A stretch of DNA of 64,000 nucleotides. Origin: Oasisia sp. SBJ-2009 (taxonomy: Eukaryota > Annelida > Polychaeta > Sabellida > Siboglinidae). How positions within the stretch are numbered: the first letter of the stretch is position 1; every line of letters begins with the position of its first letter. A program made the translations under genes and the position numbers. Location: assembly GCA_964017155.1 (NCBI GenBank), contig OZ024861.1:33176502-33240501 (forward strand). Direction: 5' to 3'. This document shows positions 11,901-23,500 of the stretch, one piece after another. The notes beneath the pieces were generated by a model. That model was not told the origin of the DNA. It did no database searches and saw nothing but the letters and a program-made list of their open reading frames with translations.

Positions 11901-14900
11901 GGCGAAACGGTGATCACCGTAGGTGACAGTCTGTGAGGCTGGTATGGACAAAAGGGGCGGCTGCGAGGCAGATCGTAGAGTTCTGTTTACGTGTCTGTAG
12001 TTGAACAATTCACTCAGGTAGTCCGGCGCTGCCCCATTTAGAGCACAATAGGTCAATAGCAGCACTTTGTAGGTTGGTCTCAGATGAACTGGTAGCCAAT
12101 GTAGTCGCTGCAGCACGGGTGTAATGTGGTCGTATTTCTTCGTACGCGTAATTATGCGAGCTGCACAATTCTGCACCCTTTGCAGTCGCTGCATGGTGTT
12201 GTTTGGTATACCATAGAGGAGAGAGTTGCAATAGTGAATATTTTTAAGGATTTAGGCGCAATAGAAGTTTTACAATTATTATTATGTATAGTGACATATA
12301 CACGTCGTCTAGAATATATGGGGAAAATAAAAATATGTGGCACTGAAATATTGTGTTCTAAAGTGCTTGGTGTATATTAATATAAAGCGTGATCTCACAT
12401 GGTTTCACGTGATACATGAATAATTTAAACAGCAGAGGATCCACAAATTTTTAACCTATGTTTCTTCGACGTGGTTTGGATTTTGCCGGTACATTTTGTT
12501 TGTGCTTCACTCAAAACGACTTTATGCAATGGTTTGTTTGAAAAACATTTGTATTAAAGATTACCTTATGGGAGAAGTGTTTATGGTTTTAGCAAATAAT
12601 CACTAAAAATGGCAGTTCAACAATTAATTTTTAAAACTGATGCAAGCTCCTAATTCTTCATTAGTAGTTTAAAAAAAAAATATTTACAGAGGAAATCCAC
12701 CTTTTCGTGAAAAACATTATTTTGTATGAACACAAATGCTTTACAAACATATGCACATGCACATAAATTGACATACTAAAAATAACCATGGAAAATATAC
12801 CTAAAATACAAAAACATTTTAAAGTTAAATTATAGATAATTACAAACACAAATTAAAACTAAAGTAAAAGTACTTTACATATATTTATTTAAATACAATC
12901 AATTGAAACAACTCAACTGATAAAGAGTTAAGTGTCTTCATCAGTTAAATTACAAAAAAGCTTCTTGAAAATGTTCATCAAGTTGGAAGTACACGTATAT
13001 CATTCAAGTACAATTTCTGATTACACAACTAATAATTTCTACTCACTTTTACGTACAAAAAAGCTTGCTTAAAGAGATGGGTCATTTTTTAAAACCTTGC
13101 ACTGTTGTGGCTGCCCTGAGTGTAGGAGGCAAATTGTTCCACAGAACCACCGAGCTGACTGCGAAATGGTGATCACCGTGTGTGACAGTTTGTGAGGTCG
13201 GTACTATCAAAAGACGAGGCTTTCAGGCATATCTCAGTGTTCTGTTTATGTGTCAGTAGCTGATTAACTCACTCCAGTAGTCCAGCACTAACCTATTCAG
13301 TGCACACTAGGTAAAGTAGGTTGGTCTCGGATCAACTGGTAGCCAGTGTAATCACTGCAACACGGGTGTGATAGAATCGTATTTCTTTGTGTGGATAATT
13401 ATAGGAGTGGCACAATTCTGCACCCTTTGCAGTCGTTGCATTATGTTGTTTGGTAGACCACAGAGAAATGAGTTATCACAGTCTAAGCAGGATGTCACTA
13501 GTGCGTGAACAAGTGCTTTACACGATTCATTTGTCAGATGTGGGCGACTTTGCCCAGTGTTTCTTATCTGGTAATAATATACTTTGACAACATAAACTGC
13601 TCCATCTTTAGGCTAGTCAAATATCACACCCAAACTGCGCATGCACGATGAAGGTTGAATTTGATGGCCGGCGACTGTCATACACAAAGCAGCAGGCAGG
13701 CTGTCACGTTTCTTCGCTGAAGAAAAAATTATCACCTCGGATTTCTCCATGTTAAGTTTAATTTGTTTTTTTGGCAGCCAGGCAGCGACTTCAGCAACAC
13801 ACAGTTCTACCTTAGCAAGTGCCGCCACATATCTGAAGGTCGTCAGCATAACAATGATGGTTCATGCCATGTCTAGCGATGAATCCCCAAATCAGCTGTG
13901 TACATACAGTATAAGTAGGCATTCTACTAACTGTGTAAGATTTGAGGTAAAACTGTATGACGTGCATGTGTAGTTGGCTGGTGTAGTTGGCTGGTGTTGT
14001 TGACAGAGGCATGTGCTGTAGCAGAGATGGCTTGTTGTGGAAACTGACCACTGCTCTGGGTATACTGGCAATGGATGATGGGCACCCGTAAGTATGACAG
14101 TGTCTCCCCAAACGTCCTCTCAGCTATCAGTGATTTCATGACATCTGTACATTTTGCATTCCTCCGTCTCCAGAATCAGATTTTGAAACAATACTTTCAC
14201 ACAGCTGACTTCTTCCATTTACAGTTTAGACTGGATCACAAATGGATAATAATTATCGTTTTTATATGCATTTATTACACACCACATATCCAAGTAAAAC
14301 ACTTGCTTTAAGGCAGTACAAATATGTCACAGTAAATTGATAAACATTATAATAAAATGTATATACATTACATTAAAACAAAATCAATACGCTAAAATGC
14401 AATAGGAAGTAAACCATAAATTATTAATATTACTACCTGGTAATAATCATTTAAGGTAATTCATCAGTATCAGCTATTTAAACTAATATGAACTTTGTCA
14501 AATCTTAAAAAAAATATTTGTCTGCCAGTTACCTCATGGTACGTCGGTGTTTGCAGAGGATAATAATTTCCTGATCAATTGAATGTAATGCCACAATGAT
14601 GTAATTCGGGGTGTCAATAGGTAGATCGGAACTCCACGGATGCAAATGAACATAGACTGACATGAAAGGACGTAGGAACGGGATACACATACAATGGCTC
14701 AAAGTTGGCGTATCGATATATAAATGCATGTGTACTGAAATGAAATACGGGGTACTGCGCTCTTGCTAAGCCAGGTGGAATCATACGATATAGCACTGGT
14801 CTTGACCATTGTTTTACCTCTACAGAGGTCTGTGGAAGGCCCAGAGTCTGTGTAAGTCGCCAGAGATTGAGAGCAAGGTGCACCTGTTTGCCCAGCGACT

Positions 14901-15897
14901 ACTGAAGCAGATGACTGACACCTGTCACATGCCACAGGAACTGGTAAGTGATCTGATGTAAGACCACAATAAGGTGTTCGTCCGACCAAAGAGTACCCTA
15001 TAAAAACAGCATTATGCAGGTTGTCTGAATTTCTGTGAGCACATATGTAGTGTGGAGTGAGTAGAAATGATGTTTTTGTGCAGCGTGGCATCAGAGCTGT
15101 CAAATTATGACAGCCGTCAGTCGGTGCATTTCTGCGTATTAATACAGTTGTCATTTTGCTTGGTGATGTAATCAGGGGCAATTCGTGGGTGGTTCAAGCA
15201 GACATGGAGGGGTGTAAGGTTTGAAAGAAGTTTGTGGGAGCCTGAGGTTTTAAAAGTTCACAAAGTGTTCACTGAACCTGTCTATGGAGAGTAAATATGC
15301 TGTGAAATTGTCAATAACAGATCTCATTAGTAGGAATGAAGGAAATGCAAATGTGGTCTGACTCCATCTAAGCCTGTTTGGATGTCATCTAAATTGCAGC
15401 CTACTTCAGAATAAGTCAATATGGCCATTACTGATTACATGTGGTGTTCACATTATTTTGTAAGCCAAACCATTGGCTTTTTATGTAAGTCCATAAGGTG
15501 TTTCGCAAGTTTGTTATTTTCCTTTGTGTGGTCTTTTACAAAGACAATAGTTAGAGCCGTGGGAGAGACCTACAGTCTATTTTAAGTCAAGGAAAGCGAG
15601 ATGAAATAAACCGTCCCCATTTTGCCCTTGCTGTGACAATAGGTCAACTTTCCGGAGTTCTATTGTCACTTGTTTTTAAAGTTGTCATAAGCATGGGTAA
15701 TTAAAATTTTAACGTATTGTAATTGTACAGCATAACTTATTAGATAATTATTTAGTTGTTAATTGTCTCTGATGGTTGTTCACCGTTTGTTGCAGTGTGT
15801 TACAGAGAAGAATCTGACATTTCATGAAGAGATGATTTTCTCCATCTTCAAAGAGAGACAACAAATTCTCGATTACTGCCTTGGGGAAGTCACATGA
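6063..15897 (+). CDS. SETD4: SET domain-containing protein 4 (lysine methyltransferase)
   Basis: Eight exons: 6063-6264, 7114-7240, 8114-8555, 9804-9978, 11325-11409, 14025-14087, 14826-14943, 15796-15897. All have GT-AG borders and compatible phases, giving about 437 residues, the usual length for this family. SETD4 is a SET-plus-Rubisco-LSMT-type methyltransferase reported to modify lysines on histones or other proteins. Visible landmarks are TGRGLMA (about residues 69-75, start of SET), the LDLLNHS core near 246-252, and FICYGPHDN followed by LLTEYGF near 284-301, which carry the Asn-His and Tyr residues of the AdoMet/catalytic site. Exons 5-8 encode the C-terminal helical substrate-binding region. 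The start is uncertain: an in-frame ATG at 6018 would add 15 residues. Exon 2 ends inside a 48-bp minisatellite, so its donor occurs five times; only the first (7241) gives an open frame. Introns 1, 3 and 5 carry transposons. Confidence 0.93.
6566..7060 (-). mobile_element. Dispersed repeat family A, copy 2 (inverted), in SETD4 intron 1
   Basis: Reads in the opposite sense to copies 1 and 3: CTCCTTGAGGTGGCAGCAC near 6580, then CTGATTGGCTCTCAGGCCAA, AT-rich sequence, the palindrome at 6776-6911, a second terminal motif at about 6914-6960 and CCAGACTGTCTTCTC near 6990. It ends about 55 bp before SETD4 exon 2. The palindrome occupies the place where the AT-rich middle lies in the other copies, so it may have formed by inverted duplication of that part. 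Confidence 0.6.
6776..6911. repeat. 136-bp near-perfect palindrome
   Basis: Two 68-bp arms meet at the centre GCAGGAATTCCTGC with no spacer. Comparing the arms base by base I count only two mismatches (near 6815 and 6836, with their partners). The outer ends are CATTAAACGTATAG and CTATACGTTTAATG. It lies in SETD4 intron 1 inside a family-A repeat. Spacerless palindromes of this size are unstable in most genomes, so it is either recent or an assembly feature. Confidence 0.9.
7211..7468 (+). repeat. 48-bp minisatellite across the SETD4 exon 2 donor
   Basis: Five full units plus 18 bp, starting at 7211, 7259, 7307, 7355, 7403 and 7451. Each full unit holds the last 30 coding bases of exon 2 (coding for HSYLGGLVD in the first unit), then GTGAGT and 12 more intron bases. 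Donor copies lie at 7241, 7289, 7337, 7385 and 7433. Units differ by only one or two bases (CAGC/CATC, TAGACAG/TAGGCAG). Read-through past the first donor meets TGA at once (AGG TGA), so later donors would give a truncated protein. Confidence 0.95.
7547..7669. repeat. AT-rich microsatellite
   Basis: Interrupted (TA)n/(ATAC)n tracts in SETD4 intron 2. No other function is visible. Confidence 0.9.
8889..8969. repeat. (TA)n microsatellite, about 40 units
   Basis: Uninterrupted alternating TA of about 80 bp in SETD4 intron 3. It is self-complementary and able to extrude, and likely polymorphic. Confidence 0.97.
9330..9745 (+). mobile_element. Dispersed repeat family A, copy 3, in SETD4 intron 3
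   Basis: Contains GCTTAACCAACTCCC, GAGAAGACAGTCTGG, AAAAGTGCTGCCACCT (9434), ATAAACAACTGCAAAG, TTGGCCTGAGAGCCAATCAG (with a small CAATCAGCATCT duplication) and the terminal AAGTGCTGCCACCTCACAGAG at 9703. It ends about 60 bp before SETD4 exon 4. No coding capacity. Confidence 0.65.
10028..10486. mobile_element. Foldback MITE with ~100-bp inverted ends, in SETD4 intron 4
   Basis: The left end GAAAACATTC and right end GAATGTTTTC pair, and the arms continue inward (AATAATCCATAAATGTTTTGT with its complement at about 10440). A second, smaller hairpin lies inside at about 10140-10185, where AATTATTTGCAAAGG pairs with CCTTTGCAAATAATT. No coding frame. The superfamily is not determined. Confidence 0.75.
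10963..11125. repeat. ~25-bp minisatellite in SETD4 intron 4
   Basis: About six degenerate copies of a unit like AAAGTCATGATATGGGTG plus a T/G-rich tail. Unlike the arrays at exon borders, this one lies 200 bp away from the next exon (11325) and contains no exon sequence, so it is an internal control for ordinary intronic minisatellites. Confidence 0.85.
11519..12225 (-). pseudogene. L2/CR1-like LINE, 3' fragment of reverse transcriptase
   Basis: On the minus strand a frame at 12194-11787 encodes the C-terminal part typical of L2/CR1 LINE polymerases: LQRVQNCAARI, then PVLQRLHWLPV, then LLTYCALNGAAPDYL, ending in LLKTHLF. It is followed by a 3' UTR and a tail with GGCGCTATATAAGTATTGTA and (TTA)n at 11519-11545, the signature end of such elements. 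This is a 5'-truncated insertion in SETD4 intron 5, fairly young since the frame is open. Confidence 0.88.
12650..13960 (-). pseudogene. Second, more decayed L2/CR1-like LINE copy
   Basis: Homologous to the neighbouring copy (CAGTCGTTGCATTATGTTG near 13430 corresponds to the start of the other fragment) but longer at its 5' side and full of stops. The minus strand keeps the polymerase catalytic box YADD (codons at 13850-13839) and a downstream NMEKSEVIIFSS segment. Its 3' part is eroded and has no clear (TTA)n tail. It also lies in SETD4 intron 5, so that intron has taken two insertions of the same family. Confidence 0.8.
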
Positions 15898-15996
15898 AAT
15901 CAGTCAGTCATCAGCTGCCAGCAATCTATTTAATGTTTCTTGCATTTATACATCTGTATTATGATGTATGATATTGTATTTTGCCAGTATTTTATC

Positions 15997-16002
15997 AATA
16001 AA
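15997..16002 (+). terminator. Polyadenylation signal of SETD4
   Basis: AATAAA lies 100 bp after the SETD4 stop codon (15895-15897), with T-rich sequence just downstream. This gives a short 3' UTR of roughly 120 bp. The signal is inferred from the motif only. Confidence 0.7.
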
Positions 16003-16215
16003 AGTATTTGTCTATTTTGACACGATTTTACTGGTACTTACCAATTACTTATTTTTATTCAAATGTGTGGCTGTTACAACATTTTGGGTCTGACACAAAT
16101 TTGATCCCGTAAAGGTCTGTATTAAAGGGATACTCAAGTCAGTGAGAGGTTCACAGTATTAACTTTTACATATGTATACTATATTGGTTGTGCCTAGTAA
16201 TTGTGCACAAAGATC

Positions 16216-16576
16216 GTTAATAAACAATTAGTTACAGTTTAATAGTATCAAAAACATGCTAGCTTAGATTCAGGGCGCTGCTGTCTTTAGACTTATGCGC
16301 CAGTGACGTAAGCCAAATCGTTTACGTCACTGACGCATTGTTGAAAAAGACAAGGATTGGTAGAATCTTCACTATTGTGACTAATAATTGTGATTGTGAC
16401 GTAAGCAATCCGCAACCTACTGGATACATCAAATACCATTAGACAGACATAGGATGTTCGAGCATGCATGCGCCAGTGACGTAAGCGGTTTATGTCACTG
16501 GTGCGTAAGTCTCAAGATGGCAGCGCCCTGAATCCAACATGGAGTGTTTCTGGTACAATAATTAATTGTTTATTAA
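16216..16576. mobile_element. Foldback MITE between SETD4 and SRRM1
   Basis: The outer ends GTTAATAAACAATTA and TAATTGTTTATTAAC are inverted. Further in, ATTCAGGGCGCTGC pairs with GCAGCGCCCTGAAT, followed on each side by copies of GCCAGTGACGTAAGC and a complementary TTACGTCACTG. The TGACGTAA-type boxes resemble CRE/ATF sites, but here they are part of the repeat. No coding frame. Confidence 0.75.
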
Positions 16577-17589
16577 CGGAACTGGGACAATGTAGAGTGG
16601 ACAAAATTGCCCAAGGTTCGATACTTGTAGTTGGGAGTGCACAGTTTTAACGACTGAGCAACTATTGTAAATTCGTTATACAACTAATAAGAACCCTGTT
16701 ATGGTCTCATTTAACACTAGTTGGTGGGAACTGTACCATCAACATATTTATTTGATAAAAGAACACACAATTATTAATAAATAAAACACAGTTAATCAAT
16801 CTCCTTGCAACAACTGTTTATGCTTGTTCTGATCATTCTGATTTTTTTCTAATTATAACAGAGACCTCACAAACAGTTTTCAACACTTTAATCATAACAG
16901 AAGTTCATCTAACCTTTACTAATTACCAATCAACACTGAGAGAAACTCCTGGATACACAATTCCAGTGAACTTAAAGCTCACTGGAGCACCACTTCATCA
17001 CATCTCATCACCAAATGAACAACCGTTTAAAGACTGTATACAGCTTTCAGCAACCGTAAATCAACTACAGTCATGCATAAAACGCCACCACACAAGTGAT
17101 GCCTGGTCTTTATGCATGATTATCGACATATTTTCAATGCAAACAGTAAAAAATGCACAGTCTTTGTATCCTGCGAGTATCAGGTAATCATTAACAGTCA
17201 CTAGCATCTCCGTCACTGGTTGTCACAACTGTAATCAACAGCCTCATGGAACCTACCACAAACCGAAAATGCAGGCTACTTGTGACGTCACTGAAGAAAG
17301 TACAACATCAAGTTTCACTCGGCCCAGGTTTGCTACAACTGGCAGGAAACGCAAGCCACCAGCTCGCCATTTTCCCACTGTGGTCTTGCCCTAACACCCA
17401 AGCGGCGGTCAAGAACATCACTGTTGTAAATCACAAATGTACAAGGAGTGTCGTTGCTGTCGTTTATCCATCAGCATGGGGAATGAAGCTAATAGCTGCT
17501 GGACACACGAGTGACCCGACTCGTATGTGGTGCCATATCAAAGGCACATTCATAGCCTTGCCAATGACCGTGCAAACACGCGATCTGGC
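16577..17589. other. Convergent 3' flank of SRRM1
   Basis: About 1 kb between a MITE and the SRRM1 stop, probably including the SRRM1 3' UTR. A minus-strand AATAAA (TTTATT near 16747) could be its poly(A) signal, which would give a UTR of about 850 bp. The plus-strand open frame at 17246-17602 overlaps the SRRM1 stop and has no recognisable domain. Confidence 0.4.
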
Positions 17590-20500
17590 TCAGTCACTGT
17601 AGTAGTCGCTGCCTTCCTTCGCGTGCCCGTCCACGTTGCTGCCACCGCTGTCTTTGTCCGACTTCGCCAGCTGCAGCGACTTGAGGGCCTTCTCACGCAG
17701 CTTGCGTTCCAGCTCTAGATTATCCTCGCCCTCACTGCCCGTTTCTGAGCCCTGCAACATGTATATGTAATCATGAACACTGCTCCATAATTACAACACA
17801 CATACATACATCTGCATTCGCAACAGGTGGCAATAGCCAGTGGATCCAACAACAAAACTGAGGAAATGCCAAAACCATCGACGGGATGAAAGCATTTGTT
17901 TTTGTTATTATTTTTATTAGAAACAATACACAATTTGCTAGCAGTTTAAATCATGCAATTTGGAACTATTACCTTGAACGGGTTTTATGTGTTCTGAATT
18001 GAACAGTAAGAAGACGGATGCTGATGATATGAAAGGGCTGCTATTGGAGGTGGTGAGACTTTCAGACCACAGGGAAAGGGACAGATTACAGATAGTCAGG
18101 AAGGCTGCATCCAGAGGGGGCTCAGAAATGTGCAGGAGAGTGACAAGGAGAGGGAGAAAGCTGCTTATAGGGAGATGTGGAAATGGGGAGAATTATGGCA
18201 GTGCAGCATGTCAAGATCTAATCCCACCCATTGAACAGAAGCCAACACATTAGTGGGGACATATCAATGATCAACAGGTTGAAGACTTGTACCAATTCTG
18301 TTTTACACCAACTCAGACACATCTCTTCATATAAATAATCTAGCAGATTGGCTTTTATAATTACAAAATTGACCACATTAAAACATACTGACCGCATTCT
18401 GACAAACTGATTGATTGCAAATAATGACTACTCTTGCACTATCAGCCCACTCAGATCAATCTGTAGTTGCTCAACGTCAGTATTTTTAAAAACTGATAGG
18501 GGCTCATTTGATTATCGCAAAAAAATTATGTATGTAATTATTATTTATTTATGTATGTAATTATTATAAAAGTGAAGTTTATTGATAGAATACATACAAA
18601 AGTATTAGAAAAAGACAATTTTTTATTTTTGCCAAAAACGTAATTCTAGCTGCCGTACCTTGCCTTAAACGAAGCTGTCAAAGACAAAGACAATCGAGAC
18701 TTACACTGGCAGCGGCTGCAAGCTTCTCCTTCTTGTGTTTGTGTTTCTTGTGTTTCTTATGTTTCTTGTGCTTCTTGTCCTTCTTCTTCTTCTTCTTCTT
18801 CATCACCTCCACCTCAGACTCCTACAGATAAACACATCACCTCAGTGAACAATGTCATCAAGGTGCAAGAATCTAATCTAAATACATTTCTTTTCACACA
18901 AAATAAATTTAACTCATGCCGCCGTTTCAACTTATGTCGGCAGCCTTCATCAGAAACTGACCTTCTTTGGTGTGAATTAAATTGATTTAGTTGAATAAAA
19001 GAAAGATGTTTTTAACACTGACACTTGTTCTAAGCCGTAGCTAGTATTCGTGGGAATGTCGGGACCAGATCTAGAGTGAATTACAATGTATCAGGAGTTG
19101 AAACAAAAATATTTAATAATCACTTCACTACTAGTGATTAGCTTCCATGTCTATATCAATAGACAAACACTCGGAACTAGGGAGATGGAGATATTCAGGG
19201 CACTGACTGAAGCATCAACTGGCAGCTGCAACAATAGAACAAACAGGAATAGTATTCAACTCCCGGCCTATTTCGTAGCATTTCTACACATTTATCGTCT
19301 GCATTTTCATGTTTTTCTGTATGGCCAACACATGTATGGAGCAATAACGATGGCAGTTAATCCAACACTTTCAGGAACAGATAACACAGATATGGGCAGT
19401 ATAGAATTCAACATTTGTCCACACTACCTCCGAGCCAGTGGTTGGGGCAACCACCGTCTTCTTACTCTTCTTCTTCGGCGACTCCACTGGACTTGCTGAC
19501 CGCGACACTTTGCGTCTGACCGCCTGTTGCGCTGGTGACACCGCCCTGTCGTCATAACCCCCGGCGTCATCCCTCGTCACAGCCGATCTGTTGTTGACCG
19601 GCTCTGGACTAGCTGACACAGACTGCCTCACTGGGCGAGAACCCCTCTGAGGGGGTGGGGAAGGGGAGCGCGACCCCGACTCCGAATCCGACACCCTCTT
19701 CTGCCGTACCACGGGCGGGGGCGACTCGGACGCGGACCTAGAACGAGTCCTCTTCTTCGTCTTCGTGCGTGCTTTGTGCACGGGGGGTGGCGACTCCGAC
19801 ACCGACCTTGACCTCTCTTTCATTGTCCGGCTACTGTTGCGGGCAGGAGGCGGCAATCGCTGCTTCCTCGTCGCCACGGTAACTTTCCTAGGTGGCGACA
19901 CTGAGGACTCCGACGACGAAGCCTGTCTGGGTTTGCGTGAGCGTGTCACCGGTGGAGGTTCTGGTGAACTAGAGTCGGAGCTGTATGCCTGCCGCTGGCG
20001 CTTGCCCTGGGGCGAGGCGACCGCGTTTCGGGATTGTCGGCGTACGGGCGACGCATCTACTCGCCTCACCTGTCGCCGTGACGACGGTGACGGGTCACGC
20101 TGACGCCGTCGGGGCATCGCTTCCTGTCGGCGTCCCTCCCACGCGGGACTTCTGTCTCCAGGCGAACTCCTGCAACATTGTCACGTCTGTATTCTTGGTG
20201 ACAAGAATGTGTCATCGTAAAATGTGTCAACATTAATCAGCTTGTGCCAAAATATTACGTTTTTTAAATATAAATATGCATTTATTTACACATTCAGGAT
20301 AACCGAGACCATTTCAACCTAATTTGTAGAATAAATAATTTATGTTAAGCGCAAATGGTGAAATTTGCCTTATACATAAACCAGCCAGCCACCCCATAGT
20401 GTTTAGGATCTGATAGATATACTGCCTGCCAAATTACATTTACACCCTCAAACGGTGTTTGCAATTTGAACATTTTCACAGGGAAATGTTTAAGCTGTAC

Positions 20501-23500
20501 ATTCTATATTCAGAACCTAAACACTTCAGTCACCACTGTGAAGGCTTGCTGGTTTATCCATAAGACAAATTTCGCCTCTGCAGAACGCACCACAAAGAAC
20601 AGACAACCCCGCTGTGAAGATGTAACCAATCAAACGAACCTATCACTTATTCTGCGCTGCCGTGGGACATCGTGTTCCCGTCTGGGGCGCCGGTCCGGTA
20701 CGGGAGAACTTCGCCGTCTGTCTGGTAGTGGGGAGGCTCGTTTACGTGGCGGACTGGGGGAGGGTCGCCAGCCCCCCTCGGGAGACACCCCTCTGCGGGG
20801 GGGACTAGGGGAGTGCTGTCGTCGAGTGGGTGATTGCCACCTGCGGGGCTCGGGGGTGAGGGAACGACGTCGACGTCGCGGTGAAGGACTGCGGCGGCGG
20901 GGGGGAAGCATTGCGGGTGACGGGGATCGCTGGCGCTGCATGGGGCGGTTGTAGCCTCTTTGTGAGGGGGAACGGTATCGCCATGCCGACGGGGAATATC
21001 TGTGTGCAAAAAAAAACCGTTAATCCAAAGATCATAACAATTTTACTGACATGGATTTCATGTTATTTTTAGAATGATTTATTCAATTGTGCCTTAACAA
21101 CTTTCACATCATATTTAACATTGTTTTTCCCTCTCGTTTCATTTAATGTTTTATTTCATCAATAGGAATTACATAAGTAATGGCTCACTCAAGATTCTTT
21201 TTTATGGCTGGAGGAAATGTGTTCATGCATGAGGCTCCAGTGAGAGCAGAGAGGATAGGTAAGGTAGGTAAGTAATTAAAGAAATATACGAGTATAAGAC
21301 AACAGCTCTTAATGATAAATTACAACAATTCCTGGCACTCCAGATAATAAAAAAAAAATTACTACAGATAATAAAAAATCAAAATACAAACAGTATTCAA
21401 CAGGTGATACAACCATCATATACATACATGTATAATATTAATTAATATATCTCGAGTGAAAAGACACAGAGCACTAGTACAATTAGAATGCTAATGTATG
21501 ACATAATGCAATAGAAGCTGTCATAGAACAGAAGTGACTTACCTGCGGCGTGGCGAAGGCTGTCGTCGCCGTGGTGGTGACCTTCGTCGTCGTGGCGACA
21601 GCGAACGTCTCCGGGCACGAACAGGGGAGTTTCTGCCTCCTGTGAACAATAGCCAAAACTAAACTGAATAAAGGCAAATATCGGACAATTTCGTGTTCGA
21701 ATTGGACCAAATCCAATTCAACAAGTTACAGGTTCACAAACATTTCCAAATCAACAACTGCAACTGTCGCATGCTGCATTAGTCACAACCTTTCGTAAGT
21801 TTGAGTGACATATATACACAGTCTTTATTTACACATCTCTGATTTAAACATCATCATGTGACCCTATCATACAAATCATCTAGTGGATGCAGAATGGGTC
21901 CACAAAAGTCACCCACAATACGCTTCCGTTGCCGTCTGCGAGTGTGTCAGGGTCCGTACACATCTGGACATTTGAAACATCATACTTGACCAACTTAGTT
22001 TACTTGACTAAGAACAAAATGGCGCAACCATGATGAAATGCTGATTGCTGATCGAGTTATTTTTGTACATCAGCTTTCCCTTCCGCCTGACTACCACTGG
22101 CCTATGCCTGTAAATTGCTCACGACAATTGAGCCAAAAAAAAATTATTTTATTGACAATTAAATTCAAGGCTTTTAAAGACTTTCAAGGTCCCATACGGA
22201 CACTGGTCTGTTCATAAATGTCTTTTCCAAATCCATACAATGAAATAAAAATCTACTGCATAGAGAGAGGGGCACTCACTGCCTGATCTCTTGGCCGGTG
22301 CGTCGTCCTCGGACCCTGACGAGCTGCCCGTGTCCTCCTCGTGTGTGCGGTAGTTGCGACGCTTCTGTACGGACGCCTTCTCTGGAGACTGGCTGTCATT
22401 CCTGGATGCATTCTGAAGCAACACAAGCAGTGTCAGTCTCAGATCACCATGGCAACATGACAACTGTACAGCCAGTCTAGCTGCACAAACCAGTGTTTTG
22501 TTAATCGACAACAAATCCACACGCTTCACCCAACTCTCGAATGTAAAAAAATTACTCAAACATGGCACTACCGTTTAGGCATGTTTGAACATTAATAAAC
22601 CAGGAGTAAGCTATTCTCTCCTTGTAATACCTACTGTGTCAGTTTCCTATAATTTGAATACATGAACAGATGCCGCTGGTTGTTCTGTGGACTTGTGTAA
22701 TGTAATGTTGATGCTAATCATGCATCGTCATCAATCCAAGAACACAAAACTGAGCACAGCATAAAACAGAAAGCACACTTTTTTAACATTACCTGACACA
22801 TTTATAGTATAAAAGCATAATATATAAACACTTATAGGATGATATTGGAGACAGGAGCTATCCCTTTTAAGTAAATAATGTTGATCATTTTTAAAGATGT
22901 CTAGCGTATTTGTGTGCATGTATGTAATATGTTTGAAAGTCTGATTCTACCACAGGTAATCAAAATCATTTGTTTTTGTCAACATTTATAGCAATTAGGT
23001 AGTCATATTTGTTACATTTTTGCAGGACGTAACAGCAATGTCGGTAACGGAAAATCTAGAAACCTTTATTACACAAGGGTGTTCATTGTACTGCTGATGG
23101 TGTTACGCTTAATTAGGGTGACAATTTCATTTGAAATATGTTAAAAACTTTGTAGCATTGCTTATTGCTGTTTTCAAATACAGTAGAACCTGTCTTCAGC
23201 GGCCCCCGCGATGAGCGACCACCTGCTATGTACGGACAGTTTTCCGATGTCCCGATCACTTTTCAACGGAAATGTCCCTGAGATGAGCGGCCACCTGGTG
23301 GACGCGGACAGCGATTTTTTGTTATTTTTCACCTGCTAGGGCGGACAGTTAACTTTATTTTGAAAAATAAATTTTGATAATATTTTAAAGATGGCGGCGA
23401 CCATTTCCTGTTCAGTACAATGGATGCTGGGAACGGAGAAAGCGCGCGGGATCTCGACTCACAGTTGGTGACCCATTTCAGTCGCTCTCGCAATCGATCT

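Noticed and set aside
13974..14003. Short GTAGTTGGCTGGT repeat just before SETD4 exon 6 as a possible acceptor-side array
   Set aside because: Only two to three copies, ending about 20 bp before the exon, with no exon sequence in the unit.
17246..17602. Plus-strand frame of 118 codons at the SRRM1 3' end
   Set aside because: No domain or splice support; it overlaps the SRRM1 stop on the other strand and is likely chance.
19086..19499. Plus-strand frame of 137 codons
   Set aside because: It overlaps SRRM1 intron 13 and the end of exon 13 on the opposite strand and has no recognisable domain.
19765..20954. Long plus-strand open frames opposite SRRM1 (19765-20103, 20466-20954)
   Set aside because: They are shadows of RS-repeat coding sequence on the other strand; codon structure and splice sites support the minus strand.
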